A stretch of DNA of 64,000 bases from an uncultured Bacteroidales bacterium (GTDB lineage: Bacteria; Bacteroidota; Bacteroidia; Bacteroidales; UBA932): assembly GCA_905233275.1 (NCBI GenBank), contig CAJODR010000002.1:65625-129624 (forward strand). Direction: 5' to 3'. Shown in pieces: positions 10,901 to 17,738 of this stretch. The stretch's first letter is position 1, and the number at the start of each line of letters is the position of its first letter. The position numbers and the translations under genes are program-made. The notes beneath the pieces are model-generated. The model ran no database searches. It saw only the letters and a list, made by a program, of their open reading frames with translations, and was not told the DNA's origin.

Positions 10901-11115
10901 AAGCCAATATCGCCACTGAATTCATAATGAGGGGCCATGACGAAATCAAATTCGGCGAGGGAGATAATGCCCAGACCCTGTCGGAATGCATCGGCACCAA
11001 AATCAATGACATAAACACCCAGGCTACTGCAGAGGGCATGTACCGGACCGGGTATGACGACCCCGGCGCTTACATCCGAAACGCTGCCTTCGCACCTATC
11101 GTACGTTGGGATTAA
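7942..11115 (+). CDS. Tandem acidic membrane protein, paralogue 3 of 3 (function unknown)
   Basis: At 1057 residues this is the longest of the three paralogues, because the acidic tract after the hinge is expanded to roughly 220 residues dominated by Glu, Asp and Lys (about 9400-10080). The order is otherwise the same: an N-terminal multi-spanning domain, an internal signal-like segment ending VPVHAQ, a first acidic tract, the hinge ATDGWADEDSRMDDEND with a Gly/Ala run, PDFPDGETPD, the long acidic tract, and the C-terminal domain with HDCEKA and ELECSEK cysteines. The last 25 residues differ from the other copies, which end in YKTGLY or YKTGFY; this one ends near IVRWD. It starts 12 bases after paralogue 2 and is followed 18 bases later by a zinc-ribbon gene. 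Function unknown. Confidence 0.85.
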   Translation: MAENVQPQKFGAYLKGWFKGLWQTVKNPLAFLPTIIITAVWIVLGIVHTRYGEEPWLAWLNFFTFAQGGLFGGISGAVGGILGKILVAALVNALLLPIFIRKNRPMARFGNGVNGFFRSFAFSGMRALSTFFMGMAIALALYSFFNITQRWQEGLVGIAGAVLLVRSIGQKGGFLFSLAFSLTSTFTGKKGPSQAGITRFLSGMTVGFVAGTGMNAFGVKWAVLIALGSLALALLCFIFGKRQRAALAAASVVAFLLVPVHAQDRVKEATDQLRDVSGDLKEIEDMGFDMRTFDPDAFTAQFESLQAQLEVAQKKGDDKEVRRICDKMSALYTSATGSSMDFYSMYKDYNANNPQEEEEEDEDEEYTTIIKNPNKYPKDADKDDDDDDEEDEDEDDNDSGWDSWDDFYEDAADVATDGWADEDSRMDDENDVAAMEGIAGAVAGAMGAAGAAGAGLTGGIGGAGGSGGGGGGGNTPDFPDGETPDIEGEERKEEEEEENNEEDYDTEGGDGDGDGDGEYGGEETESSDTDTDQGEGDSPEGGDYEDVEESEGFGKDDEAEEGEQEEENDYYDGEESEEDKENEEAEEGEKNEEGKDEEKEGEEENEESEDEDQEQGEEDSEEQEDEKEDEDEKEDEEKDKEDEDVEKTDEPEESDKQDEPEQPEEPEQQEEPEKPEEESVDQTEEAENQQEEAEEETEQAEEEEEDDYDLEAERAQRKKEQDEINKRYADEHQKDWEKFSTTSDEERINKETEEWQKEEEIRQYYLQMFEDEENRQANIINKIAPKLGVPTVDENGNPREIWDIQHDCEKAVLANKNKGLYQDMLDIHHISSEVELECSEKIAELELTDKVAEGTVNIMGEYVPGGKIVKDAHGFIKSVGVSGMEAYTEGRSVTTGLIAGGAKGTITVIQNHTSDMADKAGMTGATKFFYVGATNVAGEGDKELIDGFVKGKDLDEVYQNMQNAMIRKTGEHIINSGLGEMGMDDREANIATEFIMRGHDEIKFGEGDNAQTLSECIGTKINDINTQATAEGMYRTGYDDPGAYIRNAAFAPIVRWD
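10306..10413 (+). repeat. Near-identical segment shared with 4570-4677
   Basis: This is the second member of the 108-base pair, with two differences from 4570-4677. It lies at the beginning of the conserved C-terminal domain, including the HDCEKA cysteine. Confidence 0.9.
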
Positions 11116-11133
11116 ATTAACAGTAACAAGCAT

Positions 11134-11634
11134 ATGGAAACAAAAAAACTAACCAAAGAACAGGAAGAAGCCAAGAGGGCTCTCCTTACCGGACACTTCC
11201 CCTACATGATGCAGGCCCTGGCCATCGCTTACCAGCGTGTGCCGGCCTGGCGTTTTGCAGAGAACGGCACTCCTTGCTCGGTTCTCGATGTCTTCAAGAG
11301 CGCAAAGAAGTACGACGAGGAACATCCCCGCAAGGAAGACGACCGTTCATTCTTCTATGTGTCGCTTGAGGGCGCTATCGGTTATTGCCCTACCGGCGTC
11401 GAATTCCAGGTAGTCTGGCTGTTCTACCCCATGGAGCCCGGCGAGGAAAGGAACTCAATCGTCAAGGCCGTCAAGGAAGAATACGACCGCGTCGAAGCCC
11501 AGCTCGAGGCAGAGAAAAAGGCCACCGAAGAGGCTGCAGCCGCGCCCGCAAAGCACGTCTGCCCTCACTGCGGAGCCACTCTCTCCAATCCCAATGCAAA
11601 ATTCTGTGGCAACTGCGGCAAACCGCTCAAATAA
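11134..11634 (+). CDS. Small zinc-ribbon protein (function unknown)
   Basis: A 166-residue protein without signal peptide or membrane segment. Residues 1-115 form a compact domain I do not recognise (FPYMMQALAIAYQRVPAWRF, then FFYVSLEGAIGYCPTG). A short charged helix follows (about 110-140). The protein ends in a zinc ribbon with two CxxC pairs, CPHC and CGNC, 13 residues apart. It lies 18 bases after the third acidic membrane protein and 12 bases before another zinc-ribbon gene. That spacing suggests the five genes are co-transcribed and may act together. Zinc binding follows from the CxxC pattern; partners and role are not known. Confidence 0.85.
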   Translation: METKKLTKEQEEAKRALLTGHFPYMMQALAIAYQRVPAWRFAENGTPCSVLDVFKSAKKYDEEHPRKEDDRSFFYVSLEGAIGYCPTGVEFQVVWLFYPMEPGEERNSIVKAVKEEYDRVEAQLEAEKKATEEAAAAPAKHVCPHCGATLSNPNAKFCGNCGKPLK

Positions 11635-11646
11635 GCCTTTCCTGCC

Positions 11647-12960
11647 ATGAAACGAATTGCAACTCTAATCGCTGCATTATTCTGCGCTGCATCCCTCCTC
11701 TTCGCACAAGGAGGATCCTGGGAGCAGACAGATATCAAGACATACGGCACCGGCGGATTCAACCGCAACAACAACCAGGTCCGTGTGGACAACAGTTACA
11801 ACAGCGGCAACTTCAACTCTGAAGTCAAATCCAACGACAAGGACGGATACATCTTCATCAACAAGGGTAAGTTTTCCGTCCCCGCCAAATCCCTGAAGCC
11901 CGGACAGACCGTCTCCGTCTCAATGACACTGACGCTCAAGCTTCATGGCGGCAAAGGTACGCCTTCCGGCTCTGCCGGCGCAGCCGTGGTAAACGGCATT
12001 GCAGGCAGCGGAACTTCCGTTTCCAAGGCCATCAGCATTTCCGGAAAGAATACGAGCAAGAGCGCAACTGTCTCACTTTCAGTCCCGAGCCACGGCTCCA
12101 ACAACAACTTCTCCATCGTCTACTCCTGCCTCGACATGACGGTCGTGTACGTGTACACATGGAAGCCCGATCCTTCCAGCGCGCCCGCCGAAGTAGTCCC
12201 GCCGGTCAAAGAGACCGAACCGGAACCTGTCGTCGAGCCGGAAGTGAAACCGGAAGTTGAACCGGATATTGAACAAGGAATTGAACCGGAAATTGTTCCG
12301 GGGATTGAACCCGCCGTAGAGCCGGAAGAGGTCGACACTCCATCGGAGCAGATAGAAGACAAGGGCTCCAAGGATATTAAAAAGGACAAGAAAAAAGGCG
12401 GAAAGGACTCCAAAAAGGACGATGATGACGAGGAAGAAGATGACAATGACGATGATGAGGCATTCTTCTCCCTCTTCGGCAAGGACTTTACAAAGAAGGA
12501 GACCATCCTCTACGGTGCAATCGCCGCCGGCGGACTTATCCTTCTGATTGTCCTCCTTGCTCTCATTTTCCGCAAGCGCAAACCCCGGGAGCCCAAACCG
12601 GCCCCGACGCCCGTACGGAAGCCTGTATCAGCCAAACCGACAGGGAGACCGGTTGCATCCAAACCAGCTGAAAAACCAGCAGCCAGCGCACCCGTCAAAG
12701 CCGTCGCCGCCGCTGGAGCAGCCACAGCAGCAACCAGACCGAACAAACCGGCACCGGCGAAACCAGCAGCAAGGCCCGCAGCACCCAAGCCGGCACAGAA
12801 GCCAGCTGAAAAACCTGCTGAAAAACCTGCTGAAAAACCTGCAGAGAAACCCGCAGAGAAACCCGCGGAGAAAAAACCGCGCTTCTGCGAGAACTGCGGA
12901 GCCCCGCTCGAAGATGGCGCAGTATTCTGCACCAACTGCGGCCATAAAGTCGGACAATAA
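11647..12960 (+). CDS. Membrane-anchored zinc-ribbon protein with acidic and Pro/Ala/Lys-rich linkers
   Basis: A 437-residue protein with a clear signal peptide (MKRIATLIAALFCAASLLFA before QGG). The exported part (about 22-170) is Gly/Ser/Asn-rich and probably beta-structured. It is followed by a Pro/Glu-rich linker (EPEVKPEVEPDIE), a Lys/Asp/Glu tract, and one transmembrane helix at about 287-308 ending RKRK. The cytoplasmic tail is Pro/Ala/Lys-rich with a KPAE tetrapeptide repeat and ends in a zinc ribbon (CENC and CTNC, 13 residues apart). The positive charges after the helix predict an outside N-terminus and an inside C-terminus. It is the last gene of the acidic membrane protein cluster, 12 bases before the GH3 gene. 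A role linking envelope and cytoplasm is inference. Confidence 0.85.
   Translation: MKRIATLIAALFCAASLLFAQGGSWEQTDIKTYGTGGFNRNNNQVRVDNSYNSGNFNSEVKSNDKDGYIFINKGKFSVPAKSLKPGQTVSVSMTLTLKLHGGKGTPSGSAGAAVVNGIAGSGTSVSKAISISGKNTSKSATVSLSVPSHGSNNNFSIVYSCLDMTVVYVYTWKPDPSSAPAEVVPPVKETEPEPVVEPEVKPEVEPDIEQGIEPEIVPGIEPAVEPEEVDTPSEQIEDKGSKDIKKDKKKGGKDSKKDDDDEEEDDNDDDEAFFSLFGKDFTKKETILYGAIAAGGLILLIVLLALIFRKRKPREPKPAPTPVRKPVSAKPTGRPVASKPAEKPAASAPVKAVAAAGAATAATRPNKPAPAKPAARPAAPKPAQKPAEKPAEKPAEKPAEKPAEKPAEKKPRFCENCGAPLEDGAVFCTNCGHKVGQ
12805..12876 (+). repeat. 12-bp tandem repeat encoding AEKP units
   Basis: Six 12-base units: three copies of GCTGAAAAACCT, two of GCAGAGAAACCC, and a degenerate last unit. They encode the AEKP repeat in the tail of the zinc-ribbon membrane protein. 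The period keeps the frame, so copy number could vary without disrupting the gene. Confidence 0.9.
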
Positions 12961-12972
12961 ACCCAAACAGCA

Positions 12973-15225
12973 ATGAAAAAACTCCTGGCATCAATAGCGA
13001 TCATCCTCACGGCACTGGTCGCATGCAAACAGAACCAGAAGCAAGCGGCACGCACCTTCGACGGCCCCGCATACCTCAATGCCGAGCTGCCCATCGACGA
13101 GCGCGTTGAGGACGCCCTTTCCAGAATGACGACCGAAGAGAAGGTCGCCATCCTCCACGCCCAGTCCAAATTCAGCTCAGCAGGCGTCCCCAGGCTCGGA
13201 ATTCCCGAACTCTGGCACACCGACGGCCCCCATGGCATCCGTCCCGAAGTCCTTTGGGACGAATGGGACCAGGCCGGCTGGACCAACGACAGCTGCACCG
13301 CATTCCCCGCGCTGATCAACCTTGCAGCTACCTGGGACCGCGATTTGTCGCGCCTCTATGGACGCAGCATCGGTGAAGAGGCACGCTACCGCGAAAAGGA
13401 CATTCTCCTCGGCCCCGGCATCAACATGGGACGTACACCCCTCAACGGCCGTACCTTTGAGTATATGGGCGAAGACCCGTATCTCGCCGGCAAGCTGGTC
13501 GTTCCCTACGTCCAGGGCGTCCAGAGCCAGAATGTGGCGGCCTGCGTCAAGCATTTCGCAGTCAACAACCAGGAAACCCGCCGGACGGAGACCAACTCCA
13601 TAGTCGACGACCGCACCCTCTACGAAATCTACCTCCCCGCATTCAAAGCGGCGGTAGTCGAGGGCGGCGCGTGGGCGATAATGGGCTCCTACAACCTCTG
13701 GAACGGCACCTACAACTGCCACAACGACCGTCTCCTCAACCAGATCCTTAAAGGCGAATGGGGATTCGACGGAGTCGTAATCAGTGACTGGGGCGGCTGC
13801 AGGGATGACGACGAAGCCATCACAGGCGGTCTCGACATCGAGATGGGCACCTGGACCGACGGCCTCCGCAGTGCAGCGTCCAACGGATACGACCTCTACC
13901 ACCTCGCCAATCCCTATCTCGAGCGCCTCCGCGACGGAAGGGCCAGCGAGGATATCCTCAACGACAAGGCACGCCGCGTCCTGAGGACCATCTTCCGCAC
14001 CTCGATGTCGCCGGTGCAGAACTTCGGCAGTTTCACTTCGCCGGAGCATTTCGCCGCGGCACGAAAGATTGCGGCCGAAGGTATTGTCCTCCTGAAGAAT
14101 GACGGCATTCTGCCCCTCCGCGTATCCGAGGGCGGCAAAATCGTCGTCGTGGGCGAGAACGCCTACAAGATGATGGTCGTCGGCGGAGGCAGCTCCAACC
14201 TCAAGACCAAGTACGAAATCATCCCTATTGATGCACTCAAGGAAGCATTCGCCGGCAAGGCGGAAGTGATTTGGGAAAGAGGATATGTCGGCGACGTCAC
14301 GACTGACTACAACCGCGTCGTCACCGGACAGAAGCTCGAAGATCCGCGCAGCCCCGCCAAGCTCATCGCTGACGCTGTCGCTGCAGCGAAAGACGCCGAC
14401 GTTGTCATCTTCATCGGCGGCCTCAACAAGAGCGAAGGCCAGGACAACGAAGGCACCGACCGCAAGGACATTCTCCTGCCTTACGGCCAGGAAAAAGTCA
14501 TCGAGGCGCTTGCAGAGGCCAATCCAAGGCTCGTCGTGGTCAATATTTCCGGCTCGCCGGTCGCAATGCCGTGGGAGGGTAAAGCCCGCGCCATTGTCCA
14601 GGGCTGGTATGGCGGCAGCGAATCAGGCCACGCCCTCGCGGACGTACTGACCGGTGCGGTCAACCCTTCCGGAAAACTCCCCTTCACCATCCCCTACAGC
14701 CTCGCCGACGGCCCCCTCAAGACCGAACGCCAGTATCCCGGCATCCTCGAAAAGGGCAGCGACAAATGGCAGGAGTACTACGACGAAGGCATCTTCATCG
14801 GCTACCGCTGGTATGACACCAAGGGCATCAAGCCTCAGTATGCATTCGGCCACGGCCTGAGCTATACCGACTTCACCTACAGCGGCGCGGCCCTCGACAA
14901 GAGTACCATGACCGAAGACGGGACAATCCACGTCAGCGTCAACGTCAGCAACTCCGGCATCTACGACGGTGCCGAGGTCGTCCAGCTCTACATTTCCGAC
15001 CCCGAGTGCAGCGTTGAACGCCCTGCAAAGGAACTCAAGGGCTTCGAGAAGGTATTCATCAAGGTAGGTGAAACCACTACCGTCGGCTTTGACATCAAGG
15101 CCGAAGACCTCTCCTACTTCGATGCCGCCGCCCACAAGTGGGTCGCCGAAAAAGGCGAATTCAAGGTGCTCATCGGCAGCGCTTCCGACGACATTCGCGC
15201 AACTTTAAGCTTCCGTCTGCAATGA
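12973..15225 (+). CDS. Glycoside hydrolase family 3 (beta-glucosidase-like) lipoprotein
   Basis: A 750-residue retaining exo-glycosidase of family GH3. The N-terminus is a lipoprotein signal with Cys18 (LTALVAC), so it is probably anchored in the periplasm or outer membrane. The GH3 N-terminal barrel shows KHFAVNNQETRR and the nucleophile motif GVVISDWGG with Asp272. The second alpha/beta domain (EGIVLLKNDGILPL) and a C-terminal fibronectin-III-like domain (NSGIYDGAEVVQLYI) follow, the usual BglX layout and length. Its stop overlaps the start of the next gene (ATGA). Family membership is certain. The exact sugar specificity cannot be read from sequence, but the neighbouring GH89 and GntR genes suggest carbohydrate scavenging. 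Confidence 0.95.
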   Translation: MKKLLASIAIILTALVACKQNQKQAARTFDGPAYLNAELPIDERVEDALSRMTTEEKVAILHAQSKFSSAGVPRLGIPELWHTDGPHGIRPEVLWDEWDQAGWTNDSCTAFPALINLAATWDRDLSRLYGRSIGEEARYREKDILLGPGINMGRTPLNGRTFEYMGEDPYLAGKLVVPYVQGVQSQNVAACVKHFAVNNQETRRTETNSIVDDRTLYEIYLPAFKAAVVEGGAWAIMGSYNLWNGTYNCHNDRLLNQILKGEWGFDGVVISDWGGCRDDDEAITGGLDIEMGTWTDGLRSAASNGYDLYHLANPYLERLRDGRASEDILNDKARRVLRTIFRTSMSPVQNFGSFTSPEHFAAARKIAAEGIVLLKNDGILPLRVSEGGKIVVVGENAYKMMVVGGGSSNLKTKYEIIPIDALKEAFAGKAEVIWERGYVGDVTTDYNRVVTGQKLEDPRSPAKLIADAVAAAKDADVVIFIGGLNKSEGQDNEGTDRKDILLPYGQEKVIEALAEANPRLVVVNISGSPVAMPWEGKARAIVQGWYGGSESGHALADVLTGAVNPSGKLPFTIPYSLADGPLKTERQYPGILEKGSDKWQEYYDEGIFIGYRWYDTKGIKPQYAFGHGLSYTDFTYSGAALDKSTMTEDGTIHVSVNVSNSGIYDGAEVVQLYISDPECSVERPAKELKGFEKVFIKVGETTTVGFDIKAEDLSYFDAAAHKWVAEKGEFKVLIGSASDDIRATLSFRLQ

Positions 15226-15980
15226 AAAAAGCCGCAATCATAATACTCTCGGCAGTCGTCCTCGCCGGATGCGCCCGCAAGATATCCCTGGTGACCTGGA
15301 ATGTCGGCGTATTCGACAAATACGGGGACAGCCGCGAGCTCGTCACCTCGGTCCTGAGGCACATGGATCCCGACCTCGTCTCCTTCAACGAACTGGACAG
15401 TTGCAACCGCAGGCACGATATCTTCCAGCTCCGTGACGTGGCCGGAAAGCTCGGCTACCAGTACCATTTCACCTCCGCCTTTCCATATGCGGGCGGAGGT
15501 TATGGCAACGGTGTCGCAAGCCGCAAACCCATCATCGCCTCTTACCGCATCGATCTCCCCAAGGGGAATGGCTACGAGCCCCGCTGCGTAGCGGTCGTTG
15601 AGACGTCCAACTGCGTATTCGCCTCGGCTCACCTGGACCACTCCGACACGGACGCGTCATGGTCCCAGGCGATGATCATAAACGCCTGGTTTGATGCCCA
15701 TTACAGCGGATGCAACAAGCCTGTCATACTATGCGGCGACATGAATTCGACGCCCGATAGCAAGACTATCCAGATTCTGGAGAGCCGCTGGACGATGCTC
15801 AGCCCCATCGGTACCACCCACCCTTCCACGGGTAAAGGCAAGTGCATCGACTATGTATTCGCGCTCAAGCGCGCAAGGCAGGTTGAGCTCGAAGAAGCCG
15901 CCATTCTCTCCGACGAGATCGTACGCGGCATTTCCATCGCATCCGACCATCTTCCGATTTATGTAAGATTCCGTTACTGA
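15222..15980 (+). CDS. Endonuclease/exonuclease/phosphatase-family lipoprotein
   Basis: A 252-residue member of the EEP superfamily of metal-dependent phosphoesterases. I chose the ATG at 15222, which overlaps the GH3 stop as ATGA, because it begins a lipoprotein signal peptide (LAGC, Cys17); longer upstream readings lack one. Superfamily motifs are in order: TWNVG near the start, FNELD (metal ligand Glu), CGDMNSTPD (catalytic Asp and Asn) and SDHLPIY (catalytic His) near the end. Substrates in this superfamily range from nucleic acids to phospholipids and sugar phosphates, so the substrate is open. Its place between GH3 and a GntR regulator fits an extracytoplasmic phosphoesterase in a carbohydrate operon. 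Confidence 0.9.
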   Translation: MKKAAIIILSAVVLAGCARKISLVTWNVGVFDKYGDSRELVTSVLRHMDPDLVSFNELDSCNRRHDIFQLRDVAGKLGYQYHFTSAFPYAGGGYGNGVASRKPIIASYRIDLPKGNGYEPRCVAVVETSNCVFASAHLDHSDTDASWSQAMIINAWFDAHYSGCNKPVILCGDMNSTPDSKTIQILESRWTMLSPIGTTHPSTGKGKCIDYVFALKRARQVELEEAAILSDEIVRGISIASDHLPIYVRFRY

Positions 15981-15982
15981 TT

Positions 15983-17011
15983 ATGATGAATCTTTCCGCG
16001 GACGCATCTCTGAACATTCCGCTCTACAAACAGCTGATCACCCAGATCGTCAATTCCATCACGGACGGGACTTACAAGCCCGGCTATATGCTTCCGTCGA
16101 TGAATGTCCTTGCAGACCAGCTCAACATCTCCAGGGAGACTGTCAAGAAAGCATACGGAATACTCACGGAGCAGGGATACATAACCCCTCAGCACGGCAA
16201 GGGCTTCTATGTCGCCGGCAGCCGGGAGGACGGCAAACTCCACATCCTGGTGCTTTTCGACCAGCTGAGTATCTACAAGCAGATCCTTTATAATGCCATC
16301 GCCAGTGAATTCGGCGACAAAGCCGAACTTACACTGCGATGCTTCAACCAGGATCTCAACCTGTTCTCGTACTATCTGGATTCGCATCTGGACCACTTCG
16401 ACTACTATATAGTCACCCCGCACTTCCCTCTCGATAAAGACAGCCAGTACATGGCCCGCAAGCAGGTCGCAAGGATTCCCAACCGCAAGCTGTTCATGGT
16501 CGACAACTGGCTCAAGGACCATCGTGGCCGCTATGGGGTCATCTATCAGGACTTCGAAGAAGACGTATACAACGGCCTAAAGCAGGGTCTTGGCCGCATC
16601 CGTCAGTGCTCACGCCTCACGGTAATCACCTCGCAAACAAGTCTTTACGGATCGACGATCCGCCGGGGAATCGACCGCTTCGTCACCGAATACAACGTCC
16701 CTGTCCGCTATCTCACCGAAGCGCCCACGACGATGTGGAGGAATGAAGTATTCCTCATGCTCAACGCCCAGCTCGACTGGGGCCTCACCGACCTCAGCGC
16801 CAAAATCGAGAAGAGCGGAATGACCCTCGGCCGTAATGTCTTCATTCTGTCCTACAACGAATTCGGTCTCAACGAACTCATCCTCGGAGGCCTCTCCACC
16901 CTGTCCACTGACTACAAATACATGGGAAGGGAAACCGCCCAGATGATACTTAACAAACAGACAGGCTCAGTACACTGTCCATTCACACTCACCCGCAGAT
17001 ATACATTCTGA
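15983..17011 (+). CDS. GntR-family transcriptional regulator with sugar-binding-type sensor
   Basis: A 342-residue DNA-binding regulator. Residues 1-75 form a GntR winged helix (IPLYKQLITQIVNSI, LPSMNVLADQLNISRETVKKAY, ITPQHGKGFYV). The rest resembles a LacI-type periplasmic-binding-protein fold (LHILVLFDQLSIYKQILYNAI and onward), which usually binds a sugar or sugar phosphate. It lies two bases after the EEP gene and four bases before the glycosyltransferase gene, so it is co-transcribed with them. Probable targets are its own operon and perhaps the divergent or convergent carbohydrate genes nearby; neither is shown by the sequence. An ATG at 15986 is an equally possible start. Confidence 0.9.
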   Translation: MMNLSADASLNIPLYKQLITQIVNSITDGTYKPGYMLPSMNVLADQLNISRETVKKAYGILTEQGYITPQHGKGFYVAGSREDGKLHILVLFDQLSIYKQILYNAIASEFGDKAELTLRCFNQDLNLFSYYLDSHLDHFDYYIVTPHFPLDKDSQYMARKQVARIPNRKLFMVDNWLKDHRGRYGVIYQDFEEDVYNGLKQGLGRIRQCSRLTVITSQTSLYGSTIRRGIDRFVTEYNVPVRYLTEAPTTMWRNEVFLMLNAQLDWGLTDLSAKIEKSGMTLGRNVFILSYNEFGLNELILGGLSTLSTDYKYMGRETAQMILNKQTGSVHCPFTLTRRYTF

Positions 17012-17015
17012 CACC

Positions 17016-17738
17016 ATGCTGAAATTTTCATCCCTCAGGTTTGTCAAGAATCAGGAAGAAGCCAAGGCAATTCCTGAGGGAAAATACCTTATAGATACGC
17101 TCAACACCTATTCTTTCAATGTAGCGTACAAGGACCCGGAATTCGCCGAAGCAATCAAGGCGGCTGATTTCCTTCTCCCCGACGGGGTGGGAATGCTGAA
17201 GGCCGGCAAGCGGCTCAGGCTCCCTGACAGGCCCATCGAGAGGGTCGCCGGCTGGGACTTCTTCGTAATTAAAATGGAGCAGCTCGAGCTCAAAGGCGGC
17301 AAATGCATGTTTCTCGGCAGCAGCGAATCCGTTCTCGAAAAGATAAGGGAAAGGGCCGCAAAAGAATATCCGCATATCGAGGTAATCACCTATTCGCCTC
17401 CATACAAACCGGAATTCTCCCCCGAAGACAACGCCTCAATGGTCGCTGCCATCAACGCAGCCGACCCGGACCTCCTCTGGATAGGCATGACCGCCCCGAA
17501 GCAGGAGAAATGGGCCCACGCACACTGGCACGAGCTCGATATTCACTGCAATACCGGAACTATCGGCGCTGTATTCGATTTCTACGCCGGGACCGTGCAG
17601 AGAGCGCCTGTCAGCTGGCAGAAGCACGGCTTCGAATGGCTCTACAGGGCCATCAAGGAGCCAAAGCGAATGTGGCCGCGCCTCAGAAGCTACCCCGCAT
17701 TCGTCTGGCGTATCACAAAGGAAAAACACTCACGGTGA
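17016..17738 (+). CDS. WecG/TagA/CpsF-family glycosyltransferase (GT26-like)
   Basis: A 240-residue cytoplasmic or membrane-associated glycosyltransferase. The family motifs are clear: LLPDGVGMLKAGKRL (family acidic motif), then WIGMTAPKQEKWAH, GTIGAVFDFYAGTVQRAP and GFEWLYRAIKEPKRMWPRL near the C-terminus. Family members transfer ManNAcA, ManNAc or a similar sugar from a UDP donor onto a polyprenyl-linked acceptor during surface polysaccharide or teichoic-type polymer synthesis. A biosynthetic enzyme among degradative genes is unusual. Its TGA stop overlaps the GTG start of the GH89 gene. Family call sure; donor and acceptor unknown. Confidence 0.93.
   Translation: MLKFSSLRFVKNQEEAKAIPEGKYLIDTLNTYSFNVAYKDPEFAEAIKAADFLLPDGVGMLKAGKRLRLPDRPIERVAGWDFFVIKMEQLELKGGKCMFLGSSESVLEKIRERAAKEYPHIEVITYSPPYKPEFSPEDNASMVAAINAADPDLLWIGMTAPKQEKWAHAHWHELDIHCNTGTIGAVFDFYAGTVQRAPVSWQKHGFEWLYRAIKEPKRMWPRLRSYPAFVWRITKEKHSR

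Noticed and set aside
12805..12876. Short tandem repeat considered as a CRISPR array
   Set aside because: The units are 12 bases, contiguous and coding, with no spacers.
17303..17734. Upstream extension of the GH89 reading frame by 144 codons
   Set aside because: It overlaps the well-conserved glycosyltransferase gene in another frame. The GTG at 17735 gives the normal length and a lipoprotein signal.
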